From NCBI GenBank assembly GCA_018830445.1, contig JAHJSN010000037.1:1-53587 (forward strand): DNA of 53,587 nt, read 5' to 3'. Shown here in pieces: positions 1 through 8,439 of the stretch. This DNA comes from Alphaproteobacteria bacterium. Lineage in GTDB: Bacteria > Pseudomonadota > Alphaproteobacteria > Rhizobiales > Hyphomicrobiaceae. The number at the start of each line of letters is the position of its first letter. Position 1 is the stretch's first letter. Under the pieces are notes generated by a model. It made no database searches, was not told the DNA's origin, and worked only from the letters and a program-made list of their open reading frames with translations. The position numbers and the translations under genes are program-made.

Positions 1-470
1 GACGCAAGACGTTGTATGGCGAGCTGCGCCGACATCTGGGCGAGGTGTTTCACAATCTCGCCGCGCAGAAGGAAGCAAAGATCGAAGAGGGGCATTTGAT
101 GCCTGACCACGTCCACATGATGATCTCGATCCCGCCGAAATATGCGGTGTCGCAGGTGGTGGGCTTCATCAAGGGTAAGAGCGCCATTCATCTGGCCCGC
201 GTCTACGGCGAGCGCAAACGCAACTTCGTGGGACAACATTTCTGGGCCAGGGGATACTTCGTCTCAACCGTCGGTCGTGACGAAGAGGTGATCCGCCAGT
301 ACATCCGCAACCAGGAGAAGGAAGATCAGCATCTGGAGCAGTTGAACCTCTGGCGCTGACCTGCCACCTTCAGGTGGCACAAAACTCAGGGGCCGCGTCA
401 GCGACCCCGCAAGCCGCCCCGGGCGGCCCCAATCTTAAAGCCCCCGGCTTTGCCGGGGGATATTTACAAA
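1..470 (+). mobile_element. Right part of an IS200/IS605-like element with hairpin end
   Basis: After the transposase stop are two good hairpins. At 362-379 two 8-bp arms (TGCCACCT/AGGTGGCA) have a 2-nt loop. At 441-459 two 8-bp arms (CCCCCGGC/GCCGGGGG) have a TTT loop. Subterminal hairpins recognised by TnpA are typical of IS200/IS605 ends, so the second hairpin probably marks the right end near 460-470. The left end lies outside the window. The exact cleavage site cannot be read from the sequence alone. Confidence 0.6.
3..359 (+). CDS. tnpA: IS200/IS605-type transposase TnpA (5' truncated by window edge)
   Basis: Small single-tyrosine (Y1) HUH transposase, which moves single-stranded DNA by cutting and rejoining at hairpin ends. 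The frame is already open at the window edge (reads RKTLYGELRRHLG), so the N-terminus is missing. The HUH metal site is DHVHMM, about residues 32-37 after the TTG at 12, and a Tyr in the late motif RQYIRNQEK is the likely catalytic residue. The length of about 115-119 visible residues fits the family (about 130-150) minus its start. Hairpins directly downstream look like the right end of the element. Confidence 0.85.
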   Translation, partial: RKTLYGELRRHLGEVFHNLAAQKEAKIEEGHLMPDHVHMMISIPPKYAVSQVVGFIKGKSAIHLARVYGERKRNFVGQHFWARGYFVSTVGRDEEVIRQYIRNQEKEDQHLEQLNLWR

Positions 471-733
471 TGTGAAACTAAGCGACCGCTCACCTTATCG
501 ACAATTGATTTCCCTGGCCTCCACAGCGCGCTTCTTTGGCGGGAAGCTCCTGAAGATGCGTGGCGGGCGTGCAAGTCAGAGTTGTTCGCCAAATTGGCGC
601 CGAGATCGGAGCCGTACCGCTTTCCTCCGCCGTCGGTACGCGATCGTGGTGCCCTTTCCACAGGCGCCGGAGGCCTTCTCAGCCAGCCACGGCCTGTCAT
701 CACCCTGTAATACGCCGCCCCTAAATCTGCCCA
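471..733. other. Non-coding stretch upstream of the phn operon
   Basis: Between the IS end and the first PhnF-like site no reading frame resembles a known protein. The frames that stay open here lack good start sites and recognisable motifs. The stretch probably holds the phn promoter near its right side, but I cannot point to convincing -35/-10 boxes. Confidence 0.4.
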
Positions 734-749
734 AGTCGTCTAGACATCT
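734..749. promoter_or_regulatory. Probable PhnF operator 1 (upstream of phnD)
   Basis: The sequence AGTCGTCTAGACATCT matches 14 of 16 positions of the perfect palindrome found before phnG (4521-4536). The shared core GTCTAGACATCTGG spans 738-751. It lies about 120 bp before the phnD start. A GntR-family PhnF is encoded in the same operon, so this is probably its binding site. Confidence 0.65.
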
Positions 750-866
750 GGACGGGTTGCCGATGTGAAATTCAACACATCGATCGCAGTCCGATGGATG
801 GCGGCCGCCGTGCATGCCGCTTTCGAAGGGGCGCCGGCGATGGTTCCAGTCATCGAGGGAAATCTC

Positions 867-1796
867 ATGAAAGCTTTGAAACTTCTGGCCACCGCCGCGG
901 CGGCTGTCGGCCTCCTCGCCGGCGCGGCACAAGCCCAGACCGCCGACGGCACTGCAGCGAACCCGTATCGCGTCATGCTTGTGCCCGCGGACGGCGGCAC
1001 CGAGGACGGCACGAAGGCCGACTTCAAGCCGGTGTTCGATGCCATCACCAAGTCGACCGGCATCCACTTCGACATCAAGGTCGGCCAGACCTACGGCGCC
1101 GTCATCGAGGCGCACTGCTCGGGCGTGATCGAAATCGCATGGTACGGCGCGGCCTCCTATCTGCCAGCCAAGGAGCGGGGTTGCGCGGAACTGCTCGCCC
1201 TCGACGTCAACCATGGCAACTCGACGTACTTCTCCGGAATCTTTGTCAAGGCCGGCTCGCCTGTCAAGTCGCTCGCCGACCTCAAGGGCAAGGGCATGGC
1301 TTTCGGCGATCCGAACTCGACGTCGAGCTTCGTTTATCCCGTCGCCATGCTGCTGGCGGCCGGTCTCGACCCGGCGAAGGACCTCGCCGCCGTGCGCATG
1401 ACGGGTAGCCACGCCAACAGCCTCAAGGCGCTGAGCGAGGGTCACGTCGATGCGGCAGCCGCATCGTTCGATAGCCTCGAGAAGGCTGTCAACAAAGGCT
1501 CGATCAAGCCGGGAGAGCTGATCGTGCTGGCCAAGTCCGACCCGATCCCCAACCCGCCGATCGCCATGTCGACAAAATTGCCGGCCGAGGTGAAGCAGAA
1601 GCTTCGCGACGGCTTCAACAACGTCCACAAGTCCGAGGGCGTGAAGCCGGAGATGGTCCGCGGCTACGGCGGCAAGAAGGTCGATCGTTACGACGCCTCG
1701 ATCAAGGAAGAGGTCATGGCGCCTGCGCTCGTGACGTTGTCCAAAGTCTCCAAGGACGTTCGTCAGTCGATGATCACCAAGGCAGGCCAGAAATGA
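867..1796 (+). CDS. phnD: Phosphonate ABC transporter substrate-binding protein PhnD
   Basis: Periplasmic receptor that delivers phosphonates to the PhnCE importer. The ATG at 867 follows GAGGGAAA and begins a clear Sec signal peptide (MKALKLLATAAAAVGLLAG, cleavage near AQA-QT), giving 309 residues. Family motifs are visible: WYGAASYLPA, and AFGDPNSTSSFVYP in the ligand-binding half. Upstream in-frame starts exist but would precede the signal peptide, so they were not used. The stop overlaps the phnC start (ATGA at 1793-1796). Among the three PhnD-type receptors in the window, this one belongs to the C-P lyase operon. Confidence 0.93.
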   Translation: MKALKLLATAAAAVGLLAGAAQAQTADGTAANPYRVMLVPADGGTEDGTKADFKPVFDAITKSTGIHFDIKVGQTYGAVIEAHCSGVIEIAWYGAASYLPAKERGCAELLALDVNHGNSTYFSGIFVKAGSPVKSLADLKGKGMAFGDPNSTSSFVYPVAMLLAAGLDPAKDLAAVRMTGSHANSLKALSEGHVDAAAASFDSLEKAVNKGSIKPGELIVLAKSDPIPNPPIAMSTKLPAEVKQKLRDGFNNVHKSEGVKPEMVRGYGGKKVDRYDASIKEEVMAPALVTLSKVSKDVRQSMITKAGQK

Positions 1797-2596
1797 CCAG
1801 CTCCGCACAATTGCGCGGCGTGGAGGGGCAGCATCATCCGATGCTGTCCTTTCACGGCCTCACCAAGCAATACCCCGACGGCGTCAAGGCTCTCGACGAG
1901 GTCACCTTCTCGGTGCCGCGAGGCGAGTTCTGCGTCATTCTGGGGCCATCCGGCGCCGGTAAGTCCACCCTGCTCAAAACGCTGAACGGCCTTGCCGAGC
2001 CGTCGAGCGGCAAAGTGGTGTTCGACGGTGAGGAGGTGTCACGCCGCACGCTTCGACGCGTCCAGAAGCGCGTCGCTACAGTGCATCAGCAGTTCAATCT
2101 CGTCGAGCGGTTGAACGTAGCGCAGAACGTGCTTTCAGGGGCTATCGCCGACGCGACACTGTTGCAGGTCATGCTCCAGTGGTATCCGCATTCGTTTCGC
2201 CAGAAGGCGTGCGACCTGGTCGCCCGCGTCGGCCTCGAGCCGGTTCATCTGGCGCGGCGCATGGGAGAGCTTTCCGGCGGACAGCAGCAGCGCGTCGGAA
2301 TTGCGCGCGCCTTCATTCTCGATCCCGATGTGATTCTGGCCGACGAGCCAGTTGCCAGCCTTGATCCCGCGACAAGCCGGGACGTGCTCACGCTCCTTCA
2401 CGACGCCGCCCGCGAGCGTGGCACCACGGTGTTGTGCAGCCTGCATCAGGTCGATATGGGGCTCTCGTTCGCCGATCGCGTCATCGCGATGCGACGCGGC
2501 CGGATCGTGTTCGACGGGCACCCCGACGCGATAACGGACGCCGAACTTGCTCAGATCTACGAAGGGAGCGACGAGGACCGTCGTCTGGCAGCCTGA
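1793..2596 (+). CDS. phnC: Phosphonate ABC transporter ATP-binding protein PhnC
   Basis: ATPase of the phosphonate importer (267 aa). Walker A GPSGAGKST is at residues 51-59, the ABC signature LSGGQQQR at 161-168, Walker B VILADEP at 181-187 and the switch His in CSLHQ near 219. The start overlaps the phnD stop, and the stop overlaps the phnE start by one base, so the three genes are translationally coupled. An ATG at 1841 (residue 17, just before LSFHGLTKQYP) is a possible alternative start. Confidence 0.93.
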   Translation: MTSSAQLRGVEGQHHPMLSFHGLTKQYPDGVKALDEVTFSVPRGEFCVILGPSGAGKSTLLKTLNGLAEPSSGKVVFDGEEVSRRTLRRVQKRVATVHQQFNLVERLNVAQNVLSGAIADATLLQVMLQWYPHSFRQKACDLVARVGLEPVHLARRMGELSGGQQQRVGIARAFILDPDVILADEPVASLDPATSRDVLTLLHDAARERGTTVLCSLHQVDMGLSFADRVIAMRRGRIVFDGHPDAITDAELAQIYEGSDEDRRLAA

Positions 2597-3630
2597 TGGA
2601 AACGAGTATTGGACCCATTCCGCGTCCTCGCGGCGCGAAGGCGGATATCGGCGCCTTGGGTGCGCCATATACATGGCGGACACTTGTCGTCCTGATCGCC
2701 ATCGCGGCGCTCCTGTTCGTCTCCGCACGGCGTGTAGAGGTCGACAAGTTCCTGAGTTTGACCGGCGAGGCGATCTCCGCGCAGTTCGGCTTCAAGGAGT
2801 CCTCGCAGGTCGGCCGCGGCCTCTCACGGGTGGCCCAGGATCTTTTCCCGATCACGCTCGCCTACCGCACGGATGTAAGCCGGGTCGCCGACCTCGACGA
2901 CGCGCGGCTTCCGTGGCTAGCTTACATCGAGACGGTGCAACATCGCGAGTACCGGATGAACCCCACCACCTCCCAACTGGAGGAGACGGTGTCGGAGAAG
3001 AGGGTGCTGGTCGAGCCGCTCGGTTATCTCACGCTGACGATCGGCAAGATGATCGAAACGATCGAGATCGCGCTTTGGGCGACGATCCTCGCGGTGCTGC
3101 TGAGCCTGCCGCTCGCCTACCTCGGGGCGGCGAACTATACGCCGAGCAAGGCGATCTATGCCCTGTCGCGCGGTACCGTCAGCCTCCTGCGCGCGATCCC
3201 CGAACTGATCAGCGCGCTGTTTCTGGTGCTGGCCTTCGGCTTCGGCCCCGTCGCTGGTTTTCTCGCACTCGGGCTGCATGGTGCAGGCTTCCTCGGCAAG
3301 TTCTACGCCGAGGATATCGAAGCCGCCGACAAGAAGCCGCAAGATGCGCTGCGGGCGCTCGGTGCTTCGAAGGTCCGCGTTCTGCGACTAGCCGTGCTCC
3401 CGCAAGTCATGCCGAGCTACATCGCCTACACGCTCTACATTCTCGACCGCAACGTCCGCATGGCGACCGTGATCGGCCTCGTTGGCGCCGGCGGCATCGG
3501 CCAGGAACTCAAGGGGCGTTACGACCTCTTCGAGTACGGCAATGTCGCGACAATACTCGTCGTGATCTTCGTCACCGTGTTCGTTCTCGACCAAATCTCG
3601 GCGCGGCTGAGGGCGCGGCTGATCGCATGA
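2596..3630 (+). CDS. phnE: Phosphonate ABC transporter permease PhnE
   Basis: Inner-membrane permease of the phosphonate importer. The ATG at 2596 overlaps the phnC stop. At 344 aa it is longer than the roughly 260-280 aa of a minimal PhnE: after a first membrane segment (LVVLIAIAALLFVSA) there is an extra stretch of about 100 residues before the conserved permease core. The core carries the cytoplasmic EAA-type loop DALRALGASKVRVL and the ending VGAGGIGQELKG. The last codons overlap an ATG that could start phnF. Confidence 0.92.
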   Translation: METSIGPIPRPRGAKADIGALGAPYTWRTLVVLIAIAALLFVSARRVEVDKFLSLTGEAISAQFGFKESSQVGRGLSRVAQDLFPITLAYRTDVSRVADLDDARLPWLAYIETVQHREYRMNPTTSQLEETVSEKRVLVEPLGYLTLTIGKMIETIEIALWATILAVLLSLPLAYLGAANYTPSKAIYALSRGTVSLLRAIPELISALFLVLAFGFGPVAGFLALGLHGAGFLGKFYAEDIEAADKKPQDALRALGASKVRVLRLAVLPQVMPSYIAYTLYILDRNVRMATVIGLVGAGGIGQELKGRYDLFEYGNVATILVVIFVTVFVLDQISARLRARLIA

Positions 3631-3749
3631 AATCGGTTGGACACGATACGGCACGTCTTGATTCGGCGAGCGGATTCGGCAGAAAGTCGAAGTCTCCGGC
3701 GACGGCGTCTGCCCGGCCGGCCCACTATTCGAGCGGAGTTCCGTCCATC

Positions 3750-4481
3750 ATGCCGCAACAGACGACGATGCCGGCTTCCGGCATCACGCGATACCGGCGC
3801 ATCGCCGATATCCTCGAGAATGAAATCCGCTCGTCCTACGAGGTCGGCGCCCGGCTGCCCGGAGAGCACGAACTGGCCGAGCGGTTTGGCGTCAATCGCC
3901 ACACCGTCCGCCACGCGATCGACATGTTGGTCGACGCCGGTCTCGTCGCACGCCGACACGGCGCGGGGACGTTCGTCGCGGGCAAGCCGCTCGCCTATCC
4001 CGTCGGATCGGGTTCGCGCTTCACCGAAAGCCTCGCCAAGAGTGGTCACAGCACGCAAAGCACGCTCATCAAAAAGGCCGTTCAAAAGGCGCACGGCGGT
4101 GTGGCCCAGAAGCTGAAGCTCAAGGACGGCAGCAAGGTGTTCGCGATCGAGACGCTGCGTTCGGTCGATGGCGGACCGTTCTGCGTGATTTCGCACTTTC
4201 TGCCAGCGAGCCTGGGGCCGGAGTTGTTCGATACCTACAGTGGCGGCTCACTTCACGCCCACATCGAGAAGGTCACCGGGCGCCAGTTGACCAGAACACG
4301 AAGCCTCATCACGACGGTTCCGGCACATCCCGAGGACGCGTCGTTGCTCGCGCTGCCGGCAAACCAATGGGTGTTGCGCGTCAAGAGCGTCAACATCGAC
4401 ACCAAAACCCGCCGACCGGTCGAGTACGCCGTCACCCGCTTCCGGGCCGACCGCATCGAGCTGTCCGTCGACCTCTCTTGA
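3750..4481 (+). CDS. phnF: GntR-family transcriptional regulator PhnF
   Basis: Repressor-type regulator with an N-terminal winged helix (YRRIADILENEIRSSYEVG, then HELAERFGVNRHTVRHAID) and a UTRA effector domain. The ATG at 3750 gives 243 aa, the usual PhnF size, with the HTH starting about 10 residues in. An in-frame ATG at 3627, overlapping the phnE stop, would add 41 poorly conserved residues. The gene separates the transporter from the phnG-P block. Two near-identical palindromes, before phnD and before phnG, are its likely operators, so it probably controls both transcripts. Confidence 0.88.
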   Translation: MPQQTTMPASGITRYRRIADILENEIRSSYEVGARLPGEHELAERFGVNRHTVRHAIDMLVDAGLVARRHGAGTFVAGKPLAYPVGSGSRFTESLAKSGHSTQSTLIKKAVQKAHGGVAQKLKLKDGSKVFAIETLRSVDGGPFCVISHFLPASLGPELFDTYSGGSLHAHIEKVTGRQLTRTRSLITTVPAHPEDASLLALPANQWVLRVKSVNIDTKTRRPVEYAVTRFRADRIELSVDLS

Positions 4482-4520
4482 ATGGGAATGAGCACGTGAG
4501 GGACTGGACTATGACAACAA

Positions 4521-4536
4521 AGATGTCTAGACATCT
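4521..4536. promoter_or_regulatory. Probable PhnF operator 2 (perfect 16-bp palindrome before phnG)
   Basis: AGATGTCTAGACATCT is a perfect palindrome located 58 bp before the phnG start and 40 bp after the phnF stop. The 14-mer GTCTAGACATCTGG recurs upstream of phnD (738-751). It probably marks a second, PhnF-controlled promoter for phnG-P. Confidence 0.7.
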
Positions 4537-4593
4537 GGTCACGGGGGGCGTTGACCCGGTGGTTCACGAAGCTACGGTAATGGGAGTTGAAGA

Positions 4594-5061
4594 ATGACGT
4601 TACCGGAACGCGGTCTGTGGTCCCGCGCCTTGATGGCCGCCGACGAAGAAGCCGTAATCGTCCTGGCGGAGCGCCTCTCGCTACAGCATGACGCGCGCCC
4701 GGCCGGGCAACCGCGGGCCGGCCTCGCCCTGCTGCGCCTCAGGGAAAGCGTGGCGCTCGACACGTTCTATCTTGGCGAGATCCCGGTCGCGACTGCCCGC
4801 GTCGCGCTGCGTGCGCCCGACGGATTGTACGTCGATGGCGGTGCGGTGCTGATGGACGACAGCACGGAACTCGCGGCAGCGATCGCCGTGCTCGACGGTG
4901 TGCTGGCCCACGACCTCGCTGGCGCCAATGAGGTCGCAGACCTCGTGCGCAAGGGCCAGAAGACGATTGATCGCGAGGGCCGCATTCGCAACGCCATGTT
5001 GTCGCGAACGCGCGTCGATTTCGCTTTGATGGGGGAAGCCGGTGATGACACCCACTCTTGA
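4594..5061 (+). CDS. phnG: C-P lyase complex subunit PhnG
   Basis: Subunit of the PhnGHIJ core complex that attaches ribose-triphosphate to phosphonates and cleaves the C-P bond. At 155 aa it has the family length. Recognisable stretches are VALDTFYLGEIPVATARV, YVDGGAVLMDD and the C-terminal SRTRVDFALMG. The ATG at 4594 follows GGAG. The 3' end overlaps phnH by 17 bp. Confidence 0.92.
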   Translation: MTLPERGLWSRALMAADEEAVIVLAERLSLQHDARPAGQPRAGLALLRLRESVALDTFYLGEIPVATARVALRAPDGLYVDGGAVLMDDSTELAAAIAVLDGVLAHDLAGANEVADLVRKGQKTIDREGRIRNAMLSRTRVDFALMGEAGDDTHS

Positions 5062-5626
5062 TATTGCCGCCATCTACCGCCCGCGGAACCAACAGCGCGT
5101 CTTTCGCAAACTTCTGGATGCGATGTCGCGACCGGGAACGATCGCGACCTTGTCGCCGTGGGCCGAGCCGTCATCCGCCCACTTGGCCGTGCTCGCGACG
5201 CTCGCCGACGCAGAAGTGACGCTCGCCGATGCAGACGGGCTGATCGACGAGGCAGCTTGGCGCTTTCTCGATTGCCGCCGTGGCGACGCCGCCTCCGCGC
5301 GCTTCGTGCTTGCCGCGGGAAACCACGCACCTGCAGCTGACTTCGCACCGCAACTCGGCACGCTGACCTCGCCGGAGCTCGGTGCCACCTTGATCCTCAA
5401 CGTGGAGGGACTTGGTCAATCCGGCTCGCTCTACCGGCTATCGGGTCCTGGCGTCGCTGGCCATATCGAGGCGCGCCTCGGCACGCTTCACAAGGCCTGG
5501 ATCGAGCGACGCGGCGCATGGAACCGCTTCTTTCCGATGGGTGTCGATATGATTCTTGCTGACCAAGATCTTGTCCTTGCGCTGCCGCGCACGGCGCGGC
5601 TCGTTGAGACCGAGGTGAAGCCGTGA
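5045..5626 (+). CDS. phnH: C-P lyase complex subunit PhnH
   Basis: PhnH, the PLP-transferase-like subunit of the C-P lyase core complex, 193 aa from the ATG at 5045. A GTG at 5042 would add one residue. The N-terminal signature RVFRKLLDAMSRPGTI and the C-terminal FPMGVDMILADQDLVLALPR are characteristic. It overlaps phnG upstream, and its stop overlaps the GTG start of phnI. Confidence 0.92.
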   Translation: MTPTLDIAAIYRPRNQQRVFRKLLDAMSRPGTIATLSPWAEPSSAHLAVLATLADAEVTLADADGLIDEAAWRFLDCRRGDAASARFVLAAGNHAPAADFAPQLGTLTSPELGATLILNVEGLGQSGSLYRLSGPGVAGHIEARLGTLHKAWIERRGAWNRFFPMGVDMILADQDLVLALPRTARLVETEVKP

Positions 5627-6747
5627 GCTACGTCGCCATCAAGGGTGGCGCCCACGCCATCGCCCAGTCGAACCGGTTGCTCGACGCCCTGCGGGCGCTC
5701 GGCGGCGACAACAGCCCGATCGAGGCCGCAACGATCGAGACGCAGCTTCCATTGTTGCACGGCCGCGTGCTCTCGGAGGGCGGGCTCTATCATCCGACAC
5801 TCGCCGCGCTGGCACTGAAGCAAAGCCTCGGCGATCCACTGGAAGCCGCGTTCATGCTCCGCGCCTACCGCTCGACGCAGCCGCGTCTTGCGACGACACC
5901 CATCCACGATACGTCACGCATGCGCCTCATCCGTCGCATCTCGGCCGCCTTCAAGGACATTCCAGGCGGCCAGATGCTGGGGCCGGCCCCGGACTATCTG
6001 CAGCGCCTGTTCCGCTTCGATCTTCTCGACGAGGACCAACCGACGTTCAAGGCGCTGGCGCGTGACTGGCTCGATAATCTCGCCGAGGAGGAACTTCCTT
6101 CGACTTTTCCCAAGGTTGTCGAGGCGCTGCGCGCAGAAGGGCTTTTGGCTGAGGCCGATCCGATCGACGACGAACCCTTTGACATCACCCGCGCGCCGCT
6201 CGTCTTCCCGGTGCCGCGCTCGGCCGCACTCGCAACCATGGCACGCGGCGAGACGGGTGGCCTTCTCGCGCTCGCCTACTCCAACATGCGCGGCTACGGC
6301 GACGTGCATCCGACCGTCGGCGAACTGCGCGTCGGCTATCTGCCGATCACGCTCCCCCATCCGGTGACGGGCGAGCCCATCGAGGCCGGCGAGGTGCTCA
6401 TCACCGAATGCGAGATCGTCGCCATGTACGAAGAGGCAGACGGCGGAGCCAAGCCGACCTTCACACTCGGCTACGGCGCGTGCTTCGGCCACAACGAGGT
6501 CAAGGCCATCGCCATGGCGATCCTTGATCGCTCGATGCAGGCTGGCCGCACGCATGGCCCAAAGAACCCGTCCGAGGATGCCGAGTTCGTGCTGCTCCAC
6601 GTCGATGGCATTGAGAGCATGGGATTCTGCACCCACTACAAGATGCCCCACTACATTACCTTTCAATCGGACCTCGACCGCCTGCGCACGACCCAGGCAA
6701 AGCAGGTCGCCCGCCCGGGCAAAAAGGACCAAACCAATGCGCGCTAG
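5623..6747 (+). CDS. phnI: C-P lyase complex subunit PhnI
   Basis: With PhnG and PhnH, PhnI carries out the nucleosidase-type step in which the adenine of ATP is displaced by the phosphonate to give 5'-triphosphoribosyl phosphonate. It has a GTG start at 5623 overlapping the phnH stop and is 374 aa long. The N-terminal SYVAIKGGAHAIAQSN is the PhnI signature. Conserved blocks such as SNMRGYGDVHPTVGELRVGY and GFCTHYKMPHYITFQSDLDR are intact. It overlaps phnJ by 11 bp. Confidence 0.93.
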   Translation: MSYVAIKGGAHAIAQSNRLLDALRALGGDNSPIEAATIETQLPLLHGRVLSEGGLYHPTLAALALKQSLGDPLEAAFMLRAYRSTQPRLATTPIHDTSRMRLIRRISAAFKDIPGGQMLGPAPDYLQRLFRFDLLDEDQPTFKALARDWLDNLAEEELPSTFPKVVEALRAEGLLAEADPIDDEPFDITRAPLVFPVPRSAALATMARGETGGLLALAYSNMRGYGDVHPTVGELRVGYLPITLPHPVTGEPIEAGEVLITECEIVAMYEEADGGAKPTFTLGYGACFGHNEVKAIAMAILDRSMQAGRTHGPKNPSEDAEFVLLHVDGIESMGFCTHYKMPHYITFQSDLDRLRTTQAKQVARPGKKDQTNAR

Positions 6748-7639
6748 GAAGAAGCGGAAGCCCGCCAGTTATGGCTTCGGCTTTCTCGACGAGAACGCCA
6801 AGAAGGAGATCCGCCGCGCGGTGCTCAAGGCCGTGGCGATCCCGGGTTATCAGGTTCCCTACGCCTCACGTGAAATGCCGATCGCGCGCGGCTTCGGCAC
6901 GGGTGGCCTGCAGATCACGCTGTCGCTGCTCGGCGACGACGATGCGGTCAAGGTCATCGACCAGGGCAGCGACGAGTCCGTCAATGCCGCCAACCTGCGC
7001 AAGTTTTTCGCCCTCGTCTGCCCCGGCGTGACGGAAACCACGCGCACGGCGGACGCGAGCGTCATCCAGACCCGCCATCGCATCCCCGAGCGCGCCCTCC
7101 GCGCCGACCAGATCCTCGTCTTCCAGGTGCCCTACCCCGATCCGCTCGTCTTGGTCGAGGCCAATGCCGGCAAACGCCGCGAGATGCACGGCGCCGCCAA
7201 CTACGCTCGGCTGTGGACCAAGCTCTACGAGGATATGGTGACCTTCGACGAGATCACCATCTCGCATCGCTATCCGACCCGCATCGCTGGCCATTACGTC
7301 ATCGATCCCTCGCCCATTCCCCGTTGGGACGTGCCGAAGCTCGATCAGGCCGATTGCCTCTACCTCTTCGGCGCGGGCCGCGAGAAGCGCATCTATGCGG
7401 TGCCACCCCACACCACGGCGGAGCCGCTGTCGTTCTCCGACGTGCCGTTCCGCGTCGAGGACTTCACCGACGCCAAGGGCCAGCGACGGACGTGTGCGCG
7501 CTGCGGTGCGACCGACAGTTTCCTCGACGAACTGCTGGGCGCCGATGGCAGCCGCACGTGGGCCTGCTCCGATACCGACTATTGCAACGATATACTGGAG
7601 GCCGCGCGATGCGACCGATCCTCGAAGTCCGCGGCCTGA
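6737..7639 (+). CDS. phnJ: Alpha-D-ribose 1-methylphosphonate 5-phosphate C-P lyase PhnJ
   Basis: The radical-SAM enzyme that breaks the C-P bond, releasing the alkane and ribose cyclic phosphate. The ATG at 6737 gives 300 aa. The start ASYGFGFLDENAKKEIRRAV and the block PYASREMPIARGFGTGGLQ, with the Gly expected to carry a glycyl radical, are intact. The C-terminal cysteines form C-x2-C-x20-C-x5-C (CARC ... CSDTDYC), one residue shorter in the middle spacer than the x21 known from E. coli. The first three should bind the 4Fe-4S cluster and the last should be the thiyl radical site. It overlaps phnK by 31 bp. Confidence 0.94.
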   Translation: MRARKKRKPASYGFGFLDENAKKEIRRAVLKAVAIPGYQVPYASREMPIARGFGTGGLQITLSLLGDDDAVKVIDQGSDESVNAANLRKFFALVCPGVTETTRTADASVIQTRHRIPERALRADQILVFQVPYPDPLVLVEANAGKRREMHGAANYARLWTKLYEDMVTFDEITISHRYPTRIAGHYVIDPSPIPRWDVPKLDQADCLYLFGAGREKRIYAVPPHTTAEPLSFSDVPFRVEDFTDAKGQRRTCARCGATDSFLDELLGADGSRTWACSDTDYCNDILEAARCDRSSKSAA

Positions 7640-8439
7640 GCCGCACCTACGGTCCAGGCTGCCCGAGCTGTGTCGACGCGACGGGACCGTCGCACCAGCG
7701 CAACGTCTGTCCGCATTGCGGCAGCGTCGTCGCCGTGCACGATGTCAGCTTCACTCTGATGCCGGGTGAGATTCTCGGCATCATGGGGGAATCGGGCTCC
7801 GGCAAGTCGACTGTCGTCAAGTTGTTGAACTTCGACGAGGCGCCGACATCGGGCACGGCCATGTTCTTCGACGGCCAGAAGGAGTGGGACCTCTTCGCGC
7901 TCAACGCTGCCGAGAAGCGCTGGCTCCGCGACAACCGCATGGGCACCGTCTACCAGAACCCACATCTCGGCTTGAACCTCGACATCTCGGCCGGCGGCAA
8001 CATCGCCGAGCGGCTGTTGATGAGCGATGTGCTGAGCTATGCCGAGATCCGTGAGCGTGCCCGCGGCCTGCTGGCCCGCACTCAGGTTCCGGCGCTGCGC
8101 ATGGACGAGCGTCCGCGCCGTTTCTCCGGCGGCATGCAACAGCGCGTCCAGATCGCCCGCGCGCTCGTCACCAACCCGCCGCTTCTCCTGCTCGACGAGG
8201 TGACGACAGGCCTCGATCTCTCCGTGCAGGCGCGCATTCTCGATCTCATCCTGGAGCTTCAGGAGCGGCTCGGCATCGCCATGATCGCCGTCACCCACGA
8301 CCTCGGCGTCATCCGTCTGCTCGCCAGCCGAACCATCGTCATGCGCTATGGCCACATCGTCGAATGCGGCCTCACCGACCAGATCCTAGAGGACCCTCAG
8401 CATGCCTATACCCAGGAACTCGTCGCTGCCGCCCTCTGA
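7609..8439 (+). CDS. phnK: C-P lyase system ATP-binding protein PhnK, with inserted Cys4 (zinc-ribbon-like) motif
   Basis: ABC-type ATPase that docks on the PhnGHIJ core and assists C-P lyase turnover; it is not a transporter subunit. The ATG at 7609 gives 276 aa. Walker A GESGSGKST, signature FSGGMQQR and Walker B LLLLDEVTTG are complete. Residues 17-39 hold CPSC and CPHC separated by 12 residues (C18, C21, C34, C37), which resembles a zinc ribbon inserted just before the first ABC strand and is absent from E. coli PhnK as I recall it. It overlaps phnL by 38 bp. Confidence 0.92.
   Translation: MRPILEVRGLSRTYGPGCPSCVDATGPSHQRNVCPHCGSVVAVHDVSFTLMPGEILGIMGESGSGKSTVVKLLNFDEAPTSGTAMFFDGQKEWDLFALNAAEKRWLRDNRMGTVYQNPHLGLNLDISAGGNIAERLLMSDVLSYAEIRERARGLLARTQVPALRMDERPRRFSGGMQQRVQIARALVTNPPLLLLDEVTTGLDLSVQARILDLILELQERLGIAMIAVTHDLGVIRLLASRTIVMRYGHIVECGLTDQILEDPQHAYTQELVAAAL

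Noticed and set aside
450-768. Small genes between the IS end and phnD
   Set aside because: Overlapping frames on both strands have no recognisable motifs and poor start contexts.
576-1808. Long open frame on the minus strand opposite phnD
   Set aside because: It is a frame mirror of the well-supported phnD gene, is His/Arg-rich without motifs, and has no ribosome-binding site.
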